From positions 186,001 to 250,000 of the forward strand of contig NZ_JACCCO010000002.1 of NCBI RefSeq assembly GCF_013409935.1: DNA of 64,000 nucleotides. The letters are read 5' to 3'. The notes beneath the pieces are model-generated. The model did not search any database, was not told where the DNA came from, and saw only the letters and a program-made list of their open reading frames with translations. Of the stretch, positions 19,997-31,072 are shown one piece after another (position 1 is the stretch's first letter; every line of letters begins with the position of its first letter). The DNA is from Streptosporangium sandarakinum. GTDB lineage: Bacteria; Actinomycetota; Actinomycetes; Streptosporangiales; Streptosporangiaceae. Both the position numbers and the translations under genes were made by a program.

Positions 19997-20776
19997 TCAG
20001 ATGTCGCGGTCGCGCCGGAGGCGGACCTCGGCGGCGAGGTCGGCGTCGCCGTCCAGGCCGTAGCGCCACACCCGCTCGGCGTCCTCGTCGCGGCCCCGGA
20101 GCGGGAGCGTGCGGGCCAGCAGCTCGATGGCCAGCGCGCTGGTCTCCACGTCGCCGTCCTCCTCGACGGCGGCGGCGAACTCCGCGCACGCCAGGTCGAG
20201 ATGGGCGATGCCGAGCAGCACCCGCAGCCGGGCGGCGTCGGCGACGTCGGGTACGGTCAGCGCCGCGAGGACCGCGTCGGCGGCCTGCCCCGCCTCGCCC
20301 TCCTGGAGGAAGAACTCCGCCAGCCGCTGAGCCGCCCGGGAGGCGATCTCCGGGTCCCCGGTGGCCAGTGCGGCGCGCAGCGCCTCCTCGGCCTCCTCAT
20401 CCCCCGTGGCCAGCCGGGCCAGGGCCATGTGCGCCAGCGGCACGTAGGCCGGGTTGCCGATGCCGAGGGCGGCCTGCCAGGCGGCCCGCGCCTGGTCCGG
20501 CAGTTCCTCGCGCTCGAAGCTGCGGGCGAGCAGGCAGGCGGCCTGGGCGGCGAACTCCGGATGCCCTGTCGCCAGCGCGGTGCGCGCGGCCGACCGGGCG
20601 CCGGGCACGTCGCCGCGTTCTTCCAGCACCACCGCGAGCCCCACCGCCGCCTGGGCGCGGTCGGGCTCGGCGGGGTCGGCGGCGAGCTCCGCGAAGATCG
20701 CCGCGGCGGCGTCCAGGTCGCCGTCCTCGGCCAGCCTGCGCGCCGTTTCCAAGGGACGCGTGTCCACCTCTGGCAT
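19997..20776 (-). CDS. TPR-repeat protein
   Basis: A 259-residue, acidic, Ala-rich protein built of degenerate tetratricopeptide repeats from about residue 8 to the end (for example RRLAEDGDLDAAAAIFAELA, ALATGHPEFAAQAACLLARS, LATGDPEIASRAAQRLAEFF). TPR proteins scaffold protein-protein contacts; the partner is unknown and there is no signal peptide. ATG 20776. It lies after a terminator-like hairpin (20802-20829) that separates it from gcvP, so it probably has its own transcript. A 232-base gap follows before the methyltransferase. Confidence 0.72.
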   Translation of the reverse strand: MPEVDTRPLETARRLAEDGDLDAAAAIFAELAADPAEPDRAQAAVGLAVVLEERGDVPGARSAARTALATGHPEFAAQAACLLARSFEREELPDQARAAWQAALGIGNPAYVPLAHMALARLATGDEEAEEALRAALATGDPEIASRAAQRLAEFFLQEGEAGQAADAVLAALTVPDVADAARLRVLLGIAHLDLACAEFAAAVEEDGDVETSALAIELLARTLPLRGRDEDAERVWRYGLDGDADLAAEVRLRRDRDI

Positions 20777-20795
20777 GCGGGGTCCTCTCCGGGTG

Positions 20796-20829
20796 AGGGA
20801 AACGCCCCGAGCCTAACGACTCGGGGCGT
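20796..20829 (-). terminator. Hairpin terminator downstream of gcvP
   Basis: A 10-bp stem (20802-20811 with 20820-20829) followed on the minus strand by TTTCCC. It lies past the tandem repeat element after gcvP and before the TPR gene. Confidence 0.65.
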
Positions 20830-20944
20830 CCCGCGTCCCGCGGACGGACGGTGCCGGCATCTCTTGTCGATCATTCCCTGGACGGCGCCGGGGCGACGGC
20901 GAGGAAGCCCCGGGCCGGCGCCGGGACCCCCTCGCTGTACTCAT

Positions 20945-21167
20945 GGCGACGCTGCGCGTCGCGGCTCGAGGGCTCTTGCCCGGTGCCTTCCCTCGTCACT
21001 CCGCCGCTCCGCGGCTGCGTTCCTCAGTCCAGACACCGGCGCCCCCTCACGGGCTCACGGCGACGCTGCGCGTCGCGGCTCGAGGGCTCTTGCCCGGTGC
21101 CTTCCCTCGTCACTCCGCCGCTCCGCGGCTGCGTTCCTCAGTCCAGACACCGGCGCCCCCTCGCGGG

Positions 21168-21172
<5 letters not shown>
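20945..21172 (-). repeat. Dispersed GC-rich element, tandem copies B and C
   Basis: Two head-to-tail copies of 114 bases (20945-21058 and 21059-21172) that differ at about one position plus their edges. Read on the minus strand the inner copy begins at the gcvP TGA (21168-21170) with CCCGCGAGGGGGCGCC. Both contain the CCGGTGTCTGGACTGAGG block and end in the hairpin CGACGCGCAGCGTCG. Near identity of the pair points to a recent duplication. Confidence 0.9.
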
Positions 21173-24023
<2,851 letters not shown>

Positions 24024-24078
24024 GGAAAGCCTCCCGGGGCTGGTGGAGACCGGCGCTGAGCGCGGGCGTATGCCGGAT

Positions 24079-24273
24079 CTCCCCCTCTGTCATCTCCACC
24101 TGAGAGCTTCACCTTCCCCACCGGGGAGGGTTTTCACCGTCGGTGAGACACGCCTGGCGGGCGTACCTGCTTTCCAGAGTCGCCTCGTCCGTGCGGTACA
24201 GGGTGCCTGAGAGATTCCGGGGAGGGTTGCTCCTTCGGCGCCCCGGTCCAGCCGGGGACTCTCCCGCACGGCG
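24079..24273 (-). ncRNA. Tandem glycine riboswitch controlling gcvP
   Basis: The 268-base gap before gcvP, read on the minus strand, has two consecutive glycine aptamers. The first (about 24273-24170) starts GCGGGAGAGTCC and includes GCGCCGAAGGAGCAA and AATCTCTCAGGCACC. The second (about 24150-24079) includes CACCGACGGTGAAAACCC and AAGCTCTCAGGTGGAGATGA. These conserved bulge and P3 sequences are diagnostic. Such riboswitches normally turn on gcv genes when glycine is abundant. I did not identify a separate terminator, so control could act on transcription or translation. Confidence 0.92.
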
Positions 24274-24291
24274 TCTGCGGCCAGACCAACT

Positions 24292-24912
24292 TTACCCGGT
24301 TCGCCGGGCTCTGCGACGGCGGGCCAGTTCATCCGCGTGATGATCGCCTAAAGGGCTCTGGGACGCCTCCGCGCGCTCGCCGGGCAGATCGGCCAGGGAG
24401 CCCTCCACCTCCTGCCAGACGCGGCCCAGCGCGATGCCGAAGACGCCCTGGCCGCCCTGGAGGAGGTCGATGACCTCGTCGGGCGAGGTGCACTCGTAGA
24501 CGCTGACCCCGTCGCTCATCAGGGTGATCTGGGCGAGGTCGCTGACCCCGCGGTCACGGAGGTGCTGTACGGCGATGCGGATCTGCTGGAGGGAGACGCC
24601 GGTGTCGAGGAGGCGTTTGACGACCTTGAGGACGAGGATGTCGCGGAAGCCGTACAGTCGCTGGGAGCCGGAACCCTGGGCGGCCCTGACGGTGGGCTCG
24701 ACGAGCCCGGTGCGGGCCCAGTAGTCGAGCTGGCGGTAGGTGATGTCGGCGGCGGCGCAGGCGGTGGGGCCGCGGTAGCCGATGTCGGCGGGCGGGTTCA
24801 CCGGTGCCCCGTCGAACAGCAGGCCCTCTTCACCCGCACGCTGGTGGGCCTTCCCGCGCCGTTCCGGGTCATCCTGATCGGCGTTTCTACCCTCGCCGCT
24901 GCTGACCGCCAC
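24292..24912 (-). CDS. MerR-family regulator upstream of gcvP
   Basis: A 206-residue MerR-type regulator. The helix-turn-helix lies at about 52-75 (AAADITYRQLDYWARTGLVEPTV), then the wing and coiled coil (FRDILVLKVVKRLLDTGVSLQQIRIAVQHLRDRG), then a small effector-like domain (LMSDGVSVYECTSPDEVIDLLQGGQGVFGIALGRV). It is the orthologue type of the second MerR in the GarA-MerR-BFN-MerR cluster (Rv1830-like). GTG 24912; the first 45 residues are disordered. An inverted repeat at 24991-25004 upstream is a possible operator. Confidence 0.88.
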   Translation of the reverse strand: MAVSSGEGRNADQDDPERRGKAHQRAGEEGLLFDGAPVNPPADIGYRGPTACAAADITYRQLDYWARTGLVEPTVRAAQGSGSQRLYGFRDILVLKVVKRLLDTGVSLQQIRIAVQHLRDRGVSDLAQITLMSDGVSVYECTSPDEVIDLLQGGQGVFGIALGRVWQEVEGSLADLPGERAEASQSPLGDHHADELARRRRARRTG

Positions 24913-24990
24913 GCGGACCTCCGGCTTTCTCTCATCCCGCGGCCTGATCTGGGGGTTTACGCGCGGCCCCGGGGTTCACTTGCACCGTAG

Positions 24991-25004
24991 GCTTGGGGCC
25001 AAGC
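24991..25004. promoter_or_regulatory. Inverted repeat upstream of the MerR gene
   Basis: GCTTGGGGCCAAGC, six-base perfect arms around two bases, 79 bases before the MerR start and after the BFN stop. Placement suits an autoregulatory MerR operator or promoter spacer. Inference only. Confidence 0.4.
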
Positions 25005-25056
25005 CCAGTCAACGACCCCACCCGGCGCGTCGTGAAGCGTAAATGCACCGAAATAC

Positions 25057-25539
25057 CTACCCCGCGCGGCCGAAGTCCTCGGGCGTGATTGTGTCAAGGA
25101 ACTCCCTGAACTTCTCCACCTCGTCCTCCTGGTCGTCGGGGATGACCACCCCGGCCTCGGCGACCACGTCCTCGCTGGCGAAGATGCGTGCGCCGGTGCG
25201 CAGCGCGAGGGCGATCGAGTCCGACGGGCGGGCGCTGACCTCGGCCCCGTTGGAGAACACGAGATCGGCGAAGAAGATGCCGTCCCGGAGGGCGACGATG
25301 TTGACGGTGCTCAGCCGGACGCCCAGGGCGTCGAGCACGTCGCGGAAAAGGTCATGGGTGAGCGGCCGCGGCGGCGGCTCGTCGGCCTGGGCCATGGCGA
25401 TCGCCGTGGCCTCGGTCATGCCGATCCAGATCGGCAGATAGCGCTCCCCATGTGCCTCCTTGAGCAGAACAATGGGCTGGTTGGAAGGCATCTCAACCCG
25501 AACGCCCACGACCTCCATCTGCAACACGGGCTGCTCCAT
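25057..25539 (-). CDS. Bifunctional nuclease-family protein
   Basis: A 160-residue BFN/DUF151 protein. The family signature is clear: MEVVGVRVEMPSNQPIVLLKE, RYLPIWIGMTEATAIAMA, RPLTHDLFRDVLDALG, FFADLVFSNGAEVSARPSDSIALALRTGARIFA. The C terminus is acidic. Plant BFN has nuclease activity; the bacterial proteins are conserved but poorly understood. ATG 25539. It lies between the two MerR genes, 66 bases from the upstream one, in an order conserved from Mycobacterium (Rv1829-like) to Streptomyces. Confidence 0.92.
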   Translation of the reverse strand: MEQPVLQMEVVGVRVEMPSNQPIVLLKEAHGERYLPIWIGMTEATAIAMAQADEPPPRPLTHDLFRDVLDALGVRLSTVNIVALRDGIFFADLVFSNGAEVSARPSDSIALALRTGARIFASEDVVAEAGVVIPDDQEDEVEKFREFLDTITPEDFGRAG

Positions 25540-25605
25540 CTTCGCTGGATTTCGACCGGTTCGTTCAACGTAACATCCGGGGGGCTACGGCCGTCCGGCC
25601 AGGGC

Positions 25606-26286
25606 TCACCGGCCCAGGGCCCCTCGAACGCCGGAACGCAGCAACGAGGCGTGTAATTCCAGCAGGAGCCCGGATATCTCCCCGGCCGTCTCGTCGGCCT
25701 TGGCGATCGCGCCGGGACCCCGGCGGCGCAGCAGCGGCGCGATGGCCTGCTCCACCAGGCCGGCCTCGCGCTCGGCGGCGGCCTTGACCACCCGCAGGTG
25801 GCGGGCGCGCAGGCCGAAGGCGGCCAGGGCGCCGACGCTGCGGGCCACCGCCAGGGCCTCGGCGTCGTAGTGGCGGGCCACGGCCTCCACCAGGCCGAAG
25901 TCCTCCAGCTCGGTCAGGGCCTCCTCGGAGAGCGAGGCGGCGGCCAGCAGCTCCTGGCGGGTGAGGCGGACCTCCCTGACCGGCTCGTCGGGCAGGGCCC
26001 GGGGTGGGGCGACGGGCCGCTCCTCGCGGTCCGCCGCGTCCAGCCGGTCCTTGATCACGCGCAGCGGAAGGTAGCGGTCACGCTGCTCGCTGAGGATGTA
26101 GCGGAGCCGCTCGACGTCGGCGTAAGTGAACTTGCGGTAGCCGGAGGGGCTGCGCTCCGGCTCGATCAGCCCCTCGCCCTCCAGGAAACGAATCTTGGAG
26201 ATGCTGACGTCGGGGAACTCGCCCTGCAGCAGGGCGAGCACCTCCCCGATGCTCATGTGCGCACGAGCGGCCTGCGAGCTCATCAT
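25606..26286 (-). CDS. ftsR: MerR-family regulator FtsR-like
   Basis: A 226-residue regulator with an N-terminal MerR helix-turn-helix (MSIGEVLALLQGEFPDVSIS, KIRFLEGEGLIEPERSPSGY, RKFTYADVERLRYILSEQRD) and a C-terminal helical domain. It matches the FtsR/Rv1828 family; in Corynebacterium, FtsR activates ftsZ. No ftsZ is present here, so the target is outside the window. The first of two ATGs (26286) overlaps the stop of garA as ATGA, so it is translated with GarA. BFN follows 66 bases downstream. Confidence 0.88.
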   Translation of the reverse strand: MMSSQAARAHMSIGEVLALLQGEFPDVSISKIRFLEGEGLIEPERSPSGYRKFTYADVERLRYILSEQRDRYLPLRVIKDRLDAADREERPVAPPRALPDEPVREVRLTRQELLAAASLSEEALTELEDFGLVEAVARHYDAEALAVARSVGALAAFGLRARHLRVVKAAAEREAGLVEQAIAPLLRRRGPGAIAKADETAGEISGLLLELHASLLRSGVRGALGR

Positions 26287-26795
26287 CCTCCAGAGGCGCC
26301 GCGGGTGAGGAAGACCAGCCGGAACTTGCCGATCTGCACCTCGTCCCCGCCGTAGAGCGGCACCTCCTCGATCCGCTCACGGTTGACGTAGGTGCCGTTC
26401 AGGCTGCCGACGTCACGGACGGTGAACATGCCGCCGCCGCGCCGGTAGAACTCCACATGGCGGCGCGAGACGGTGATGTCGTCCAGGAAGATGTCGCTGT
26501 CGGGGTGACGCCCCACGGTGGTCAGATCGCTGTCCAGCAGGAAGCGGCTGCCGGCGTTGGGGCCGCGCATGGCGACGAGCAGGGCGGAGCCCGGGGGCAA
26601 CTGCTCGACGGCCTGCCGCTCGGCGAGGAGCGTCTCTCCGGTCTCCGCCTCGTACGCCTCGATCCCGGAGAGGGAGATGGTGGACGTGCTGTCTCCGGGT
26701 GACTCGTACTTGGTCAGCGGCGAACCGCATTGGGAGCAGAAACGGGCATCCTCAGGGTTGGCGTGCCCGCACTGCGTGCAGTAGACGCTCGGCAT
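26283..26795 (-). CDS. garA: FHA-domain protein GarA-like, with zinc ribbon
   Basis: A 170-residue signalling protein. The N terminus is a zinc ribbon (CTQCGHANPEDARFCSQCG, two CxxC pairs), then a Ser/Thr-rich segment GDSTSTISLSG that is the likely target of Ser/Thr kinases. The C-terminal FHA domain (about 75-165) has VGRHPDSDIFLDDITVSRRH and VGSLNGTYVNRERI, the phosphothreonine-binding loops. In mycobacteria and corynebacteria GarA/OdhI controls 2-oxoglutarate dehydrogenase and glutamate metabolism according to kinase state. ATG 26795 is the family start. First gene of the GarA-FtsR-BFN-MerR unit. Confidence 0.92.
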   Translation of the reverse strand: MPSVYCTQCGHANPEDARFCSQCGSPLTKYESPGDSTSTISLSGIEAYEAETGETLLAERQAVEQLPPGSALLVAMRGPNAGSRFLLDSDLTTVGRHPDSDIFLDDITVSRRHVEFYRRGGGMFTVRDVGSLNGTYVNRERIEEVPLYGGDEVQIGKFRLVFLTRGASGG

Positions 26796-27028
26796 CGATC
26801 GGCTCGGCCTCCTACCGCGAAGACGCGGCAACGGTGCTCAGGGATGCGCGCCTCGCTTCTTCGCTTCTCAAGTATTTTCTCTGACTGCGAATGCCGCAAC
26901 ATACACCAATGAGACGCAAAGATCAAGGCCGACGCTCGACCGCGGGTTCGGTCGGGACAAAGTTACCGCCGGGTGGCACTTCCGGTCCATGCCGCCGCGC
27001 TGGAGTGTCGCACTTCACTGTATTCACG
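26796..27028. other. Leader/promoter region of garA
   Basis: About 230 noncoding bases with lower GC (for example CTTCTCAAGTATTTTCTCTG at about 26864-26883 and AAGATCAAGG), upstream of garA on the minus strand. It should hold the garA promoter, but I see no clear consensus. It is followed on the right by the dispersed repeat (27029-27160). Confidence 0.4.
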
Positions 27029-27162
27029 GCGACGCTGCGCTGTGTTCACGGCGACGCCGCGCGTCGCGGCTCGGGGGCTGGTGTCCGATGTCTTCCCTCG
27101 TCGTCCGCTCGCTGCGCTCGCTCCCTCCTCAGTCCAGACACCGGCGCCCCCTCGCGGGGCTC
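27029..27162 (-). repeat. Dispersed GC-rich element, copy D
   Basis: Minus-strand reading begins right at the stop of the nucleotidyltransferase gene with CCCCGCGAGGGGGCGCC and the GTGTCTGGACTGAGG block, then diverges in the middle (GAGCGAGCGCAGCGAGCGG, which resembles copy A) and ends with the CGACGCGCGGCGTCG hairpin. A second truncated start of the unit (CGGCGACGCTGCGC) lies at about 27027-27040. Confidence 0.8.
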
Positions 27163-29662
27163 AGATGCCGGCGGCCTCCTCCACGACCCGGGCCCAGTGC
27201 TCCAGCATGCCCTGCGCCGTGTCGACGTCGTTGCCCTCGGCCCACAGGTGGGTGACGGCCTCGGCCGGGTCGGGCAGCACCAGCGCCCAGGCTCCGTCGT
27301 CGGCGACGATCCGCACCCCGTCGGTGGTATCGATGCGGTGGTGCTGGGCGGCCTCGATGACCGAGCGCATCACCACGCCCTTGGCGGCCCACGGCGTCGG
27401 CACCGTACGGCGCAGCAGCTTGGCCTCGGGGATCCTGGCGTCGATCTGGCTGAGCGACAGGCGGGTCCTGGCGACCAGGCCGAGCAGACGCAGGAACGCG
27501 GCCAGGCCGTCCACGGTGGGGCCGAACTCCGGCACGACGAAGCCGCCCCGCCCGTCCGCCGCGAAGATCATCTCCTGGTTCCGGACGGCGCTCGTGAGCG
27601 CGTCGACCGCGGTGGCGGTCCACTCGACCTGTACCCCGTGGAAGCGGCAGACCTGCTCGGCCACCCGGGTGGTGGTGACCGGCAGCGCCACCCGGCCGGC
27701 GCACCGCTCGGCCGCCACCAGGTCCAGGACCACCAGCAGGGCACGCTCCTCGCTGATCAGGTGGCCCAGCTCGTCCACCAGTGCGATCCGCTCCCCCACC
27801 GGGTCGAACCGCACCCCGAAGGCGGCACGGGAGGAGCTGACGAGCTCCGACAGCCGCTGCAGGTCGCGGCGGCGCTCGGCGAGGGTCTCGGTGGGCGAGG
27901 CATCGTCCAGCCGGTTGTTGACGGTCAGCACCTCCACCCCGACCCGGCCGAGGAGGCTCGGCAGCACCAGCGCGGAGGTGCCGCCCGCGCAGTCCACGAC
28001 GATCTTCATGTCGGCGTCGCGAACTCCCCGCATGTCCACGTGGCGCAGCAGCTCGTGGGTGTAGTCCTCGACCGTCCGGGGCGGGAAGCGCAGCTCGGCG
28101 ATCTCTCCGGGGAAGGCCCGCCGGAACTCCTGGCGGGCGAAGACCCGGTCGAGCTTACGCTGGGCCGCCTGCGACAGGTCGGCGCCGTGCTCGTCCATGA
28201 AGACGATGTCCACGCTCTGCGGGTCGCCGGGGGTGGTGCGCAGCGCGATGCCGCCGACCGCGTTCTCCCGGGCGGTGTGGAAGCGCGACACCGGCAGCGG
28301 GGTGGCCTCCAGGTCCAGCACGTTGATGGCGCTGGCGTTCAGCGCGCTGATCACCGCCCGCTTCAGCGCCCGCGCGGCGCGGGAGGAGTCGCGGGAGGTG
28401 ACGACGGAGGCGCCCTTGCTGAGCGTGGTGGCGTAGGCGCTGGCCAGCCGTACGCACAGCTCGGGGGTGATCTCGACGTTGACCAGCCCGGAGACGCCGC
28501 GCGGGCCGAAGAGGTCGCGCTGGCCGCGCGGCTCCCAGATGACGCTGGTGTTGACCACCGCGCCGGCCTCGATGGTCTTGAAGGGGTAGACCTTGACGCC
28601 GGAGGAGAGGTAGGCGCCGGCCTCGATGATGCACTCGTCGCCGACGACGGCGCCCTCCTCGATCCGGACGCCGGTCATCAGGTCGGTGTTCTTGCCGACG
28701 ACGCAGCCGCGCATGTGGGTGCCGGGCCCGACGTAGACGTTGTCGCAGACCACCGCCCGGTGCAGGAAGGCGCCCTCGCGGACCACGGCGTTGCTGCCCA
28801 GCACGGTGTACTCGCGCAGCTCGGCCCCGGGCTCGACCTTGGCGTAGTCGCCGATGAACAGCGGGCCCTTGAGCACGGCGTCGGGGTCCACCGAGGCGCC
28901 CTCGGCCACCCAGACGCCGGGCGAGACCTCGAAGGCGTCGATGTCGAGCTTCACCCGGCCCGATAGGGCGTCGGCCTGGGCCTTGAGGTAGCTCTCGTGG
29001 GTGCCGACGTCCTCCCAGTAGCCGTCGGCGACGTAGCCGTACAGCGGGGCGCCGCGGGCCAGTAGCCGCGGGAAGACGTCCGCCGACCAGTCGACCGGCA
29101 CGCCGGGGGCGATCTCGTCGAGGATCTCCGGCTCCATCACGTAGACGCCGGTGTTGACGGTGTCGGAGAAGACCTGGCCCCAGGTGGGCTTCTCCAGGAA
29201 CCGTTCGACCCGGCCGTGCTCGTCGACGATGACGATGCCGAACTCCAGGGGGTTGGGCACCCGTTTGAGGCCGATGGTGACCATGGCGCCGTTCTCGCGG
29301 TGGAAGCGCACCATCTCGGTCAGGTCGATGTCGGTGAGGGCGTCGCCGGAGATGACGAGGAACGGCTCGTCGCGGAGCTTGTCGGCGGCGTTCTTGACGC
29401 TGCCGGCGGTCCCGAGGGGCGTCTCCTCGGTGGCGTAGTGCAGGCTCATGCCGAGCTCGTCGCCGTCGCCGAAGTAGTTGCGCACCAGGACGGCCAGGAA
29501 CTGCACGGTGACGACGGTCTCGGTGAACCCGTGCCGCCGCAGCAGCCGCAGCACGTGTTCCATGATCGGCCGGTTGATCACAGGGAGCAGGGGCTTGGGC
29601 TGGTTGGCGGTCATCGGCCGGAGCCGTGTCCCCTCCCCGCCCGCCATCACGACGGCCTTCAT
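27161..29662 (-). CDS. Sugar nucleotidyltransferase/phosphomannomutase fusion
   Basis: An 833-residue two-part enzyme. Residues 1-235 are a nucleotidyltransferase (MKAVVMAGGEGTRLRPMT, then KPLLPVINRPIMEHVL, SGDALTDIDL, EKPTWGQVF). Residues 250-370 are left-handed beta-helix hexapeptide repeats. The C-terminal half is a phosphohexomutase with the active-site serine in VVTSRDSSRAARALKRA and a metal-loop-like EHGADLSQAAQ. Actinobacterial members are annotated as mannose-1-phosphate guanylyltransferase/phosphomannomutase, suggesting GDP-mannose or another NDP-sugar for the cell wall. ATG 29662 follows AAGAGGTGA. It lies 10 bases after the phosphatidyltransferase gene, a pairing also known in Streptomyces. 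Confidence 0.88.
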   Translation of the reverse strand: MKAVVMAGGEGTRLRPMTANQPKPLLPVINRPIMEHVLRLLRRHGFTETVVTVQFLAVLVRNYFGDGDELGMSLHYATEETPLGTAGSVKNAADKLRDEPFLVISGDALTDIDLTEMVRFHRENGAMVTIGLKRVPNPLEFGIVIVDEHGRVERFLEKPTWGQVFSDTVNTGVYVMEPEILDEIAPGVPVDWSADVFPRLLARGAPLYGYVADGYWEDVGTHESYLKAQADALSGRVKLDIDAFEVSPGVWVAEGASVDPDAVLKGPLFIGDYAKVEPGAELREYTVLGSNAVVREGAFLHRAVVCDNVYVGPGTHMRGCVVGKNTDLMTGVRIEEGAVVGDECIIEAGAYLSSGVKVYPFKTIEAGAVVNTSVIWEPRGQRDLFGPRGVSGLVNVEITPELCVRLASAYATTLSKGASVVTSRDSSRAARALKRAVISALNASAINVLDLEATPLPVSRFHTARENAVGGIALRTTPGDPQSVDIVFMDEHGADLSQAAQRKLDRVFARQEFRRAFPGEIAELRFPPRTVEDYTHELLRHVDMRGVRDADMKIVVDCAGGTSALVLPSLLGRVGVEVLTVNNRLDDASPTETLAERRRDLQRLSELVSSSRAAFGVRFDPVGERIALVDELGHLISEERALLVVLDLVAAERCAGRVALPVTTTRVAEQVCRFHGVQVEWTATAVDALTSAVRNQEMIFAADGRGGFVVPEFGPTVDGLAAFLRLLGLVARTRLSLSQIDARIPEAKLLRRTVPTPWAAKGVVMRSVIEAAQHHRIDTTDGVRIVADDGAWALVLPDPAEAVTHLWAEGNDVDTAQGMLEHWARVVEEAAGI

Positions 29663-29672
29663 GAATCACCTC

Positions 29673-30272
29673 TTAAGGCGTTTTAAGGCGTTTGGCTCCT
29701 TTGACGAGCTGCCGCACCTGTACCCAATACAGCACTCCCGACCACCAGTACAGGCCCGTTCCCCAGATGGCCAGCGACCAGCCGACGATCCGGGCCGGAT
29801 CGGCGTACCAGGAGTCGTGGTGGGCCAGGAACAGCAGGGGGAAGGCGTAGAGCAGGTTGGCGGTGGCGGCCTTGCCGAGGAAGTGCACCGGCAGCGCGGG
29901 GCCGTACCCGAGGCGGCGCAGGATGGGCGGGATGCCCAGCATCATGACGTCGCGCAGCGGGATCGCCAGCGCCAGCCACCAGGGGATGATGTCGCGCAGG
30001 GCCAGGCCGAGCAGGGTCGCCAGGATGTAGAGGCGGTCGGCCAGCGGGTCCAGCAGGCGGCCGAGCCTGCTGGTCTGGTTCCACGCGCGGGCGATCTTGC
30101 CGTCCAGCCAGTCGGAGAAGCCGGCCAGCATCAGCAGCCCGACGGCCCAGCCGTCGGCCTTGGGGCCCAGCACCAGCCACAGAAAGACCGGCACACCCAG
30201 GAGCCTGGCCAGGCTGAGCGCGTTGGGGACCGTCCAGATACGGTCCTCGGTTTCCGATGCTTCCGGATTCAC
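29673..30272 (-). CDS. CDP-alcohol phosphatidyltransferase
   Basis: A 199-residue integral membrane enzyme with the full CDP-alcohol phosphotransferase motif DWLDGKIARAWNQTSRLG followed by RLLDPLADR (D-x2-D-G-x2-A-R-x8-G-x3-D-x3-D). It has about six membrane helices. It makes a phospholipid such as phosphatidylglycerophosphate, phosphatidylinositol phosphate or a similar product; the alcohol acceptor cannot be told. GTG 30272 has a strong GGAGGGGAGA site upstream; an open frame to 30323 is not supported. First gene of a two-gene operon with the NDP-sugar enzyme. Confidence 0.9.
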   Translation of the reverse strand: MNPEASETEDRIWTVPNALSLARLLGVPVFLWLVLGPKADGWAVGLLMLAGFSDWLDGKIARAWNQTSRLGRLLDPLADRLYILATLLGLALRDIIPWWLALAIPLRDVMMLGIPPILRRLGYGPALPVHFLGKAATANLLYAFPLLFLAHHDSWYADPARIVGWSLAIWGTGLYWWSGVLYWVQVRQLVKGAKRLKTP

Positions 30273-30589
30273 CGGTATGTCTCCCCTCCCGTACTTGATG
30301 CCGACCCTACCTGTGCGGGGCATGCGCGAACCGTATCCCTGTTACGGGTACGGCCCGCGGCCTCCCCCCTCCCTTCCGGCGGCGTCCCCGCCCGGCCCGC
30401 CCCGTACGGCGCCCGGTCCGACCGGGTCGCGCCGGTCCGGACGGCCCGGCGCCGGGAACGCCGAAACGCCGTGGTCCCGGGGGACCACGGCGGCGCGGGG
30501 GTCTTCCGCACGCCCGCCGGGGACGGCGCGCGACGCGGACTCGGTCAGCAGCGGACCGGCCAGGAGAGGGCCGGCCAGGAGAGGGGCTG
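30273..30589. other. Intergenic region with terminator and short repeats
   Basis: About 317 bases between the phosphatidyltransferase start and the stop of the next membrane protein. It holds a GC-rich promoter-side stretch, a perfect hairpin (30468-30491) and, near 30555-30600, three imperfect 16-base tandem units around GGCCAGGAGAGG that run into the end of the membrane protein gene. I see no gene in it. Confidence 0.5.
30468..30491 (-). terminator. Hairpin terminator after the small membrane protein
   Basis: Perfect stem GCCGTGGTC with GACCACGGC (30468-30476 and 30483-30491; two more G-C pairs possible), about 100 bases after the stop of the 30590 gene on the minus strand. No T-run. Confidence 0.55.
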
Positions 30590-31006
30590 TCAGGAGCGGC
30601 GCACCGCCGCGCGGGACGACCAGGCCCAGATCAGCACGGCCACGGCCAGGCCGAACAGCGCCAGCCCGCTGGGCACGTGCGTGCCGAGCATCTCCCAGCT
30701 GAAGTGCTGGCCCAGGCCGATCAGCAGCAGGCCCAGGCTGGCCAGCGCGGGCCAGCCGGCGCCCCGGCCGGGCCGCCAGACCAGCACGGCGGCGACGACC
30801 TGCAGCAGCGCGATCAGGTGCACCACCATCCCGGCCATGACGTGCGTCTCGGCCAGTGCCTCCCCGCCGCGTACGGCCTGGCCGGCGAACGAGGCCGCGA
30901 CGATCAGGCCGGCCGCCTGGGCGGTGACCAGGACGCGCAGGCCGTACAACAGGCCGGCGGGGACGGGACGGCCGTCCGCCGTCGGCCGGGCGATGACCTC
31001 CTGCAT
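30590..31006 (-). CDS. Four-helix membrane protein
   Basis: A 138-residue integral membrane protein of unknown function with four predicted helices: LLYGLRVLVTAQAAGLIVAA, HVMAGMVVHLIALLQVVAAV, ALASLGLLLIGLGQHF and GLALFGLAVAVLIWAWSS. His residues near the helices (THVMAGMVVHLIAL and GQHFSWEMLGTHV) could in principle bind heme, but no known cytochrome motif is complete. ATG 31006 has AAGGA upstream. Located 66 bases after the response regulator on the same strand, so possibly part of its transcript. Function not assigned. Confidence 0.65.
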   Translation of the reverse strand: MQEVIARPTADGRPVPAGLLYGLRVLVTAQAAGLIVAASFAGQAVRGGEALAETHVMAGMVVHLIALLQVVAAVLVWRPGRGAGWPALASLGLLLIGLGQHFSWEMLGTHVPSGLALFGLAVAVLIWAWSSRAAVRRS

Positions 31007-31072
31007 GAGAGGTGTCCTTCCTCGGATGAACGATTCGTGACACATCGTGGCGGAGCAGGGGCCGCCGCGTCG

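Noticed and set aside
26891-28966. 691-codon plus-strand frame over the nucleotidyltransferase fusion
   Set aside because: Antisense shadow without a start signal or conserved domain.
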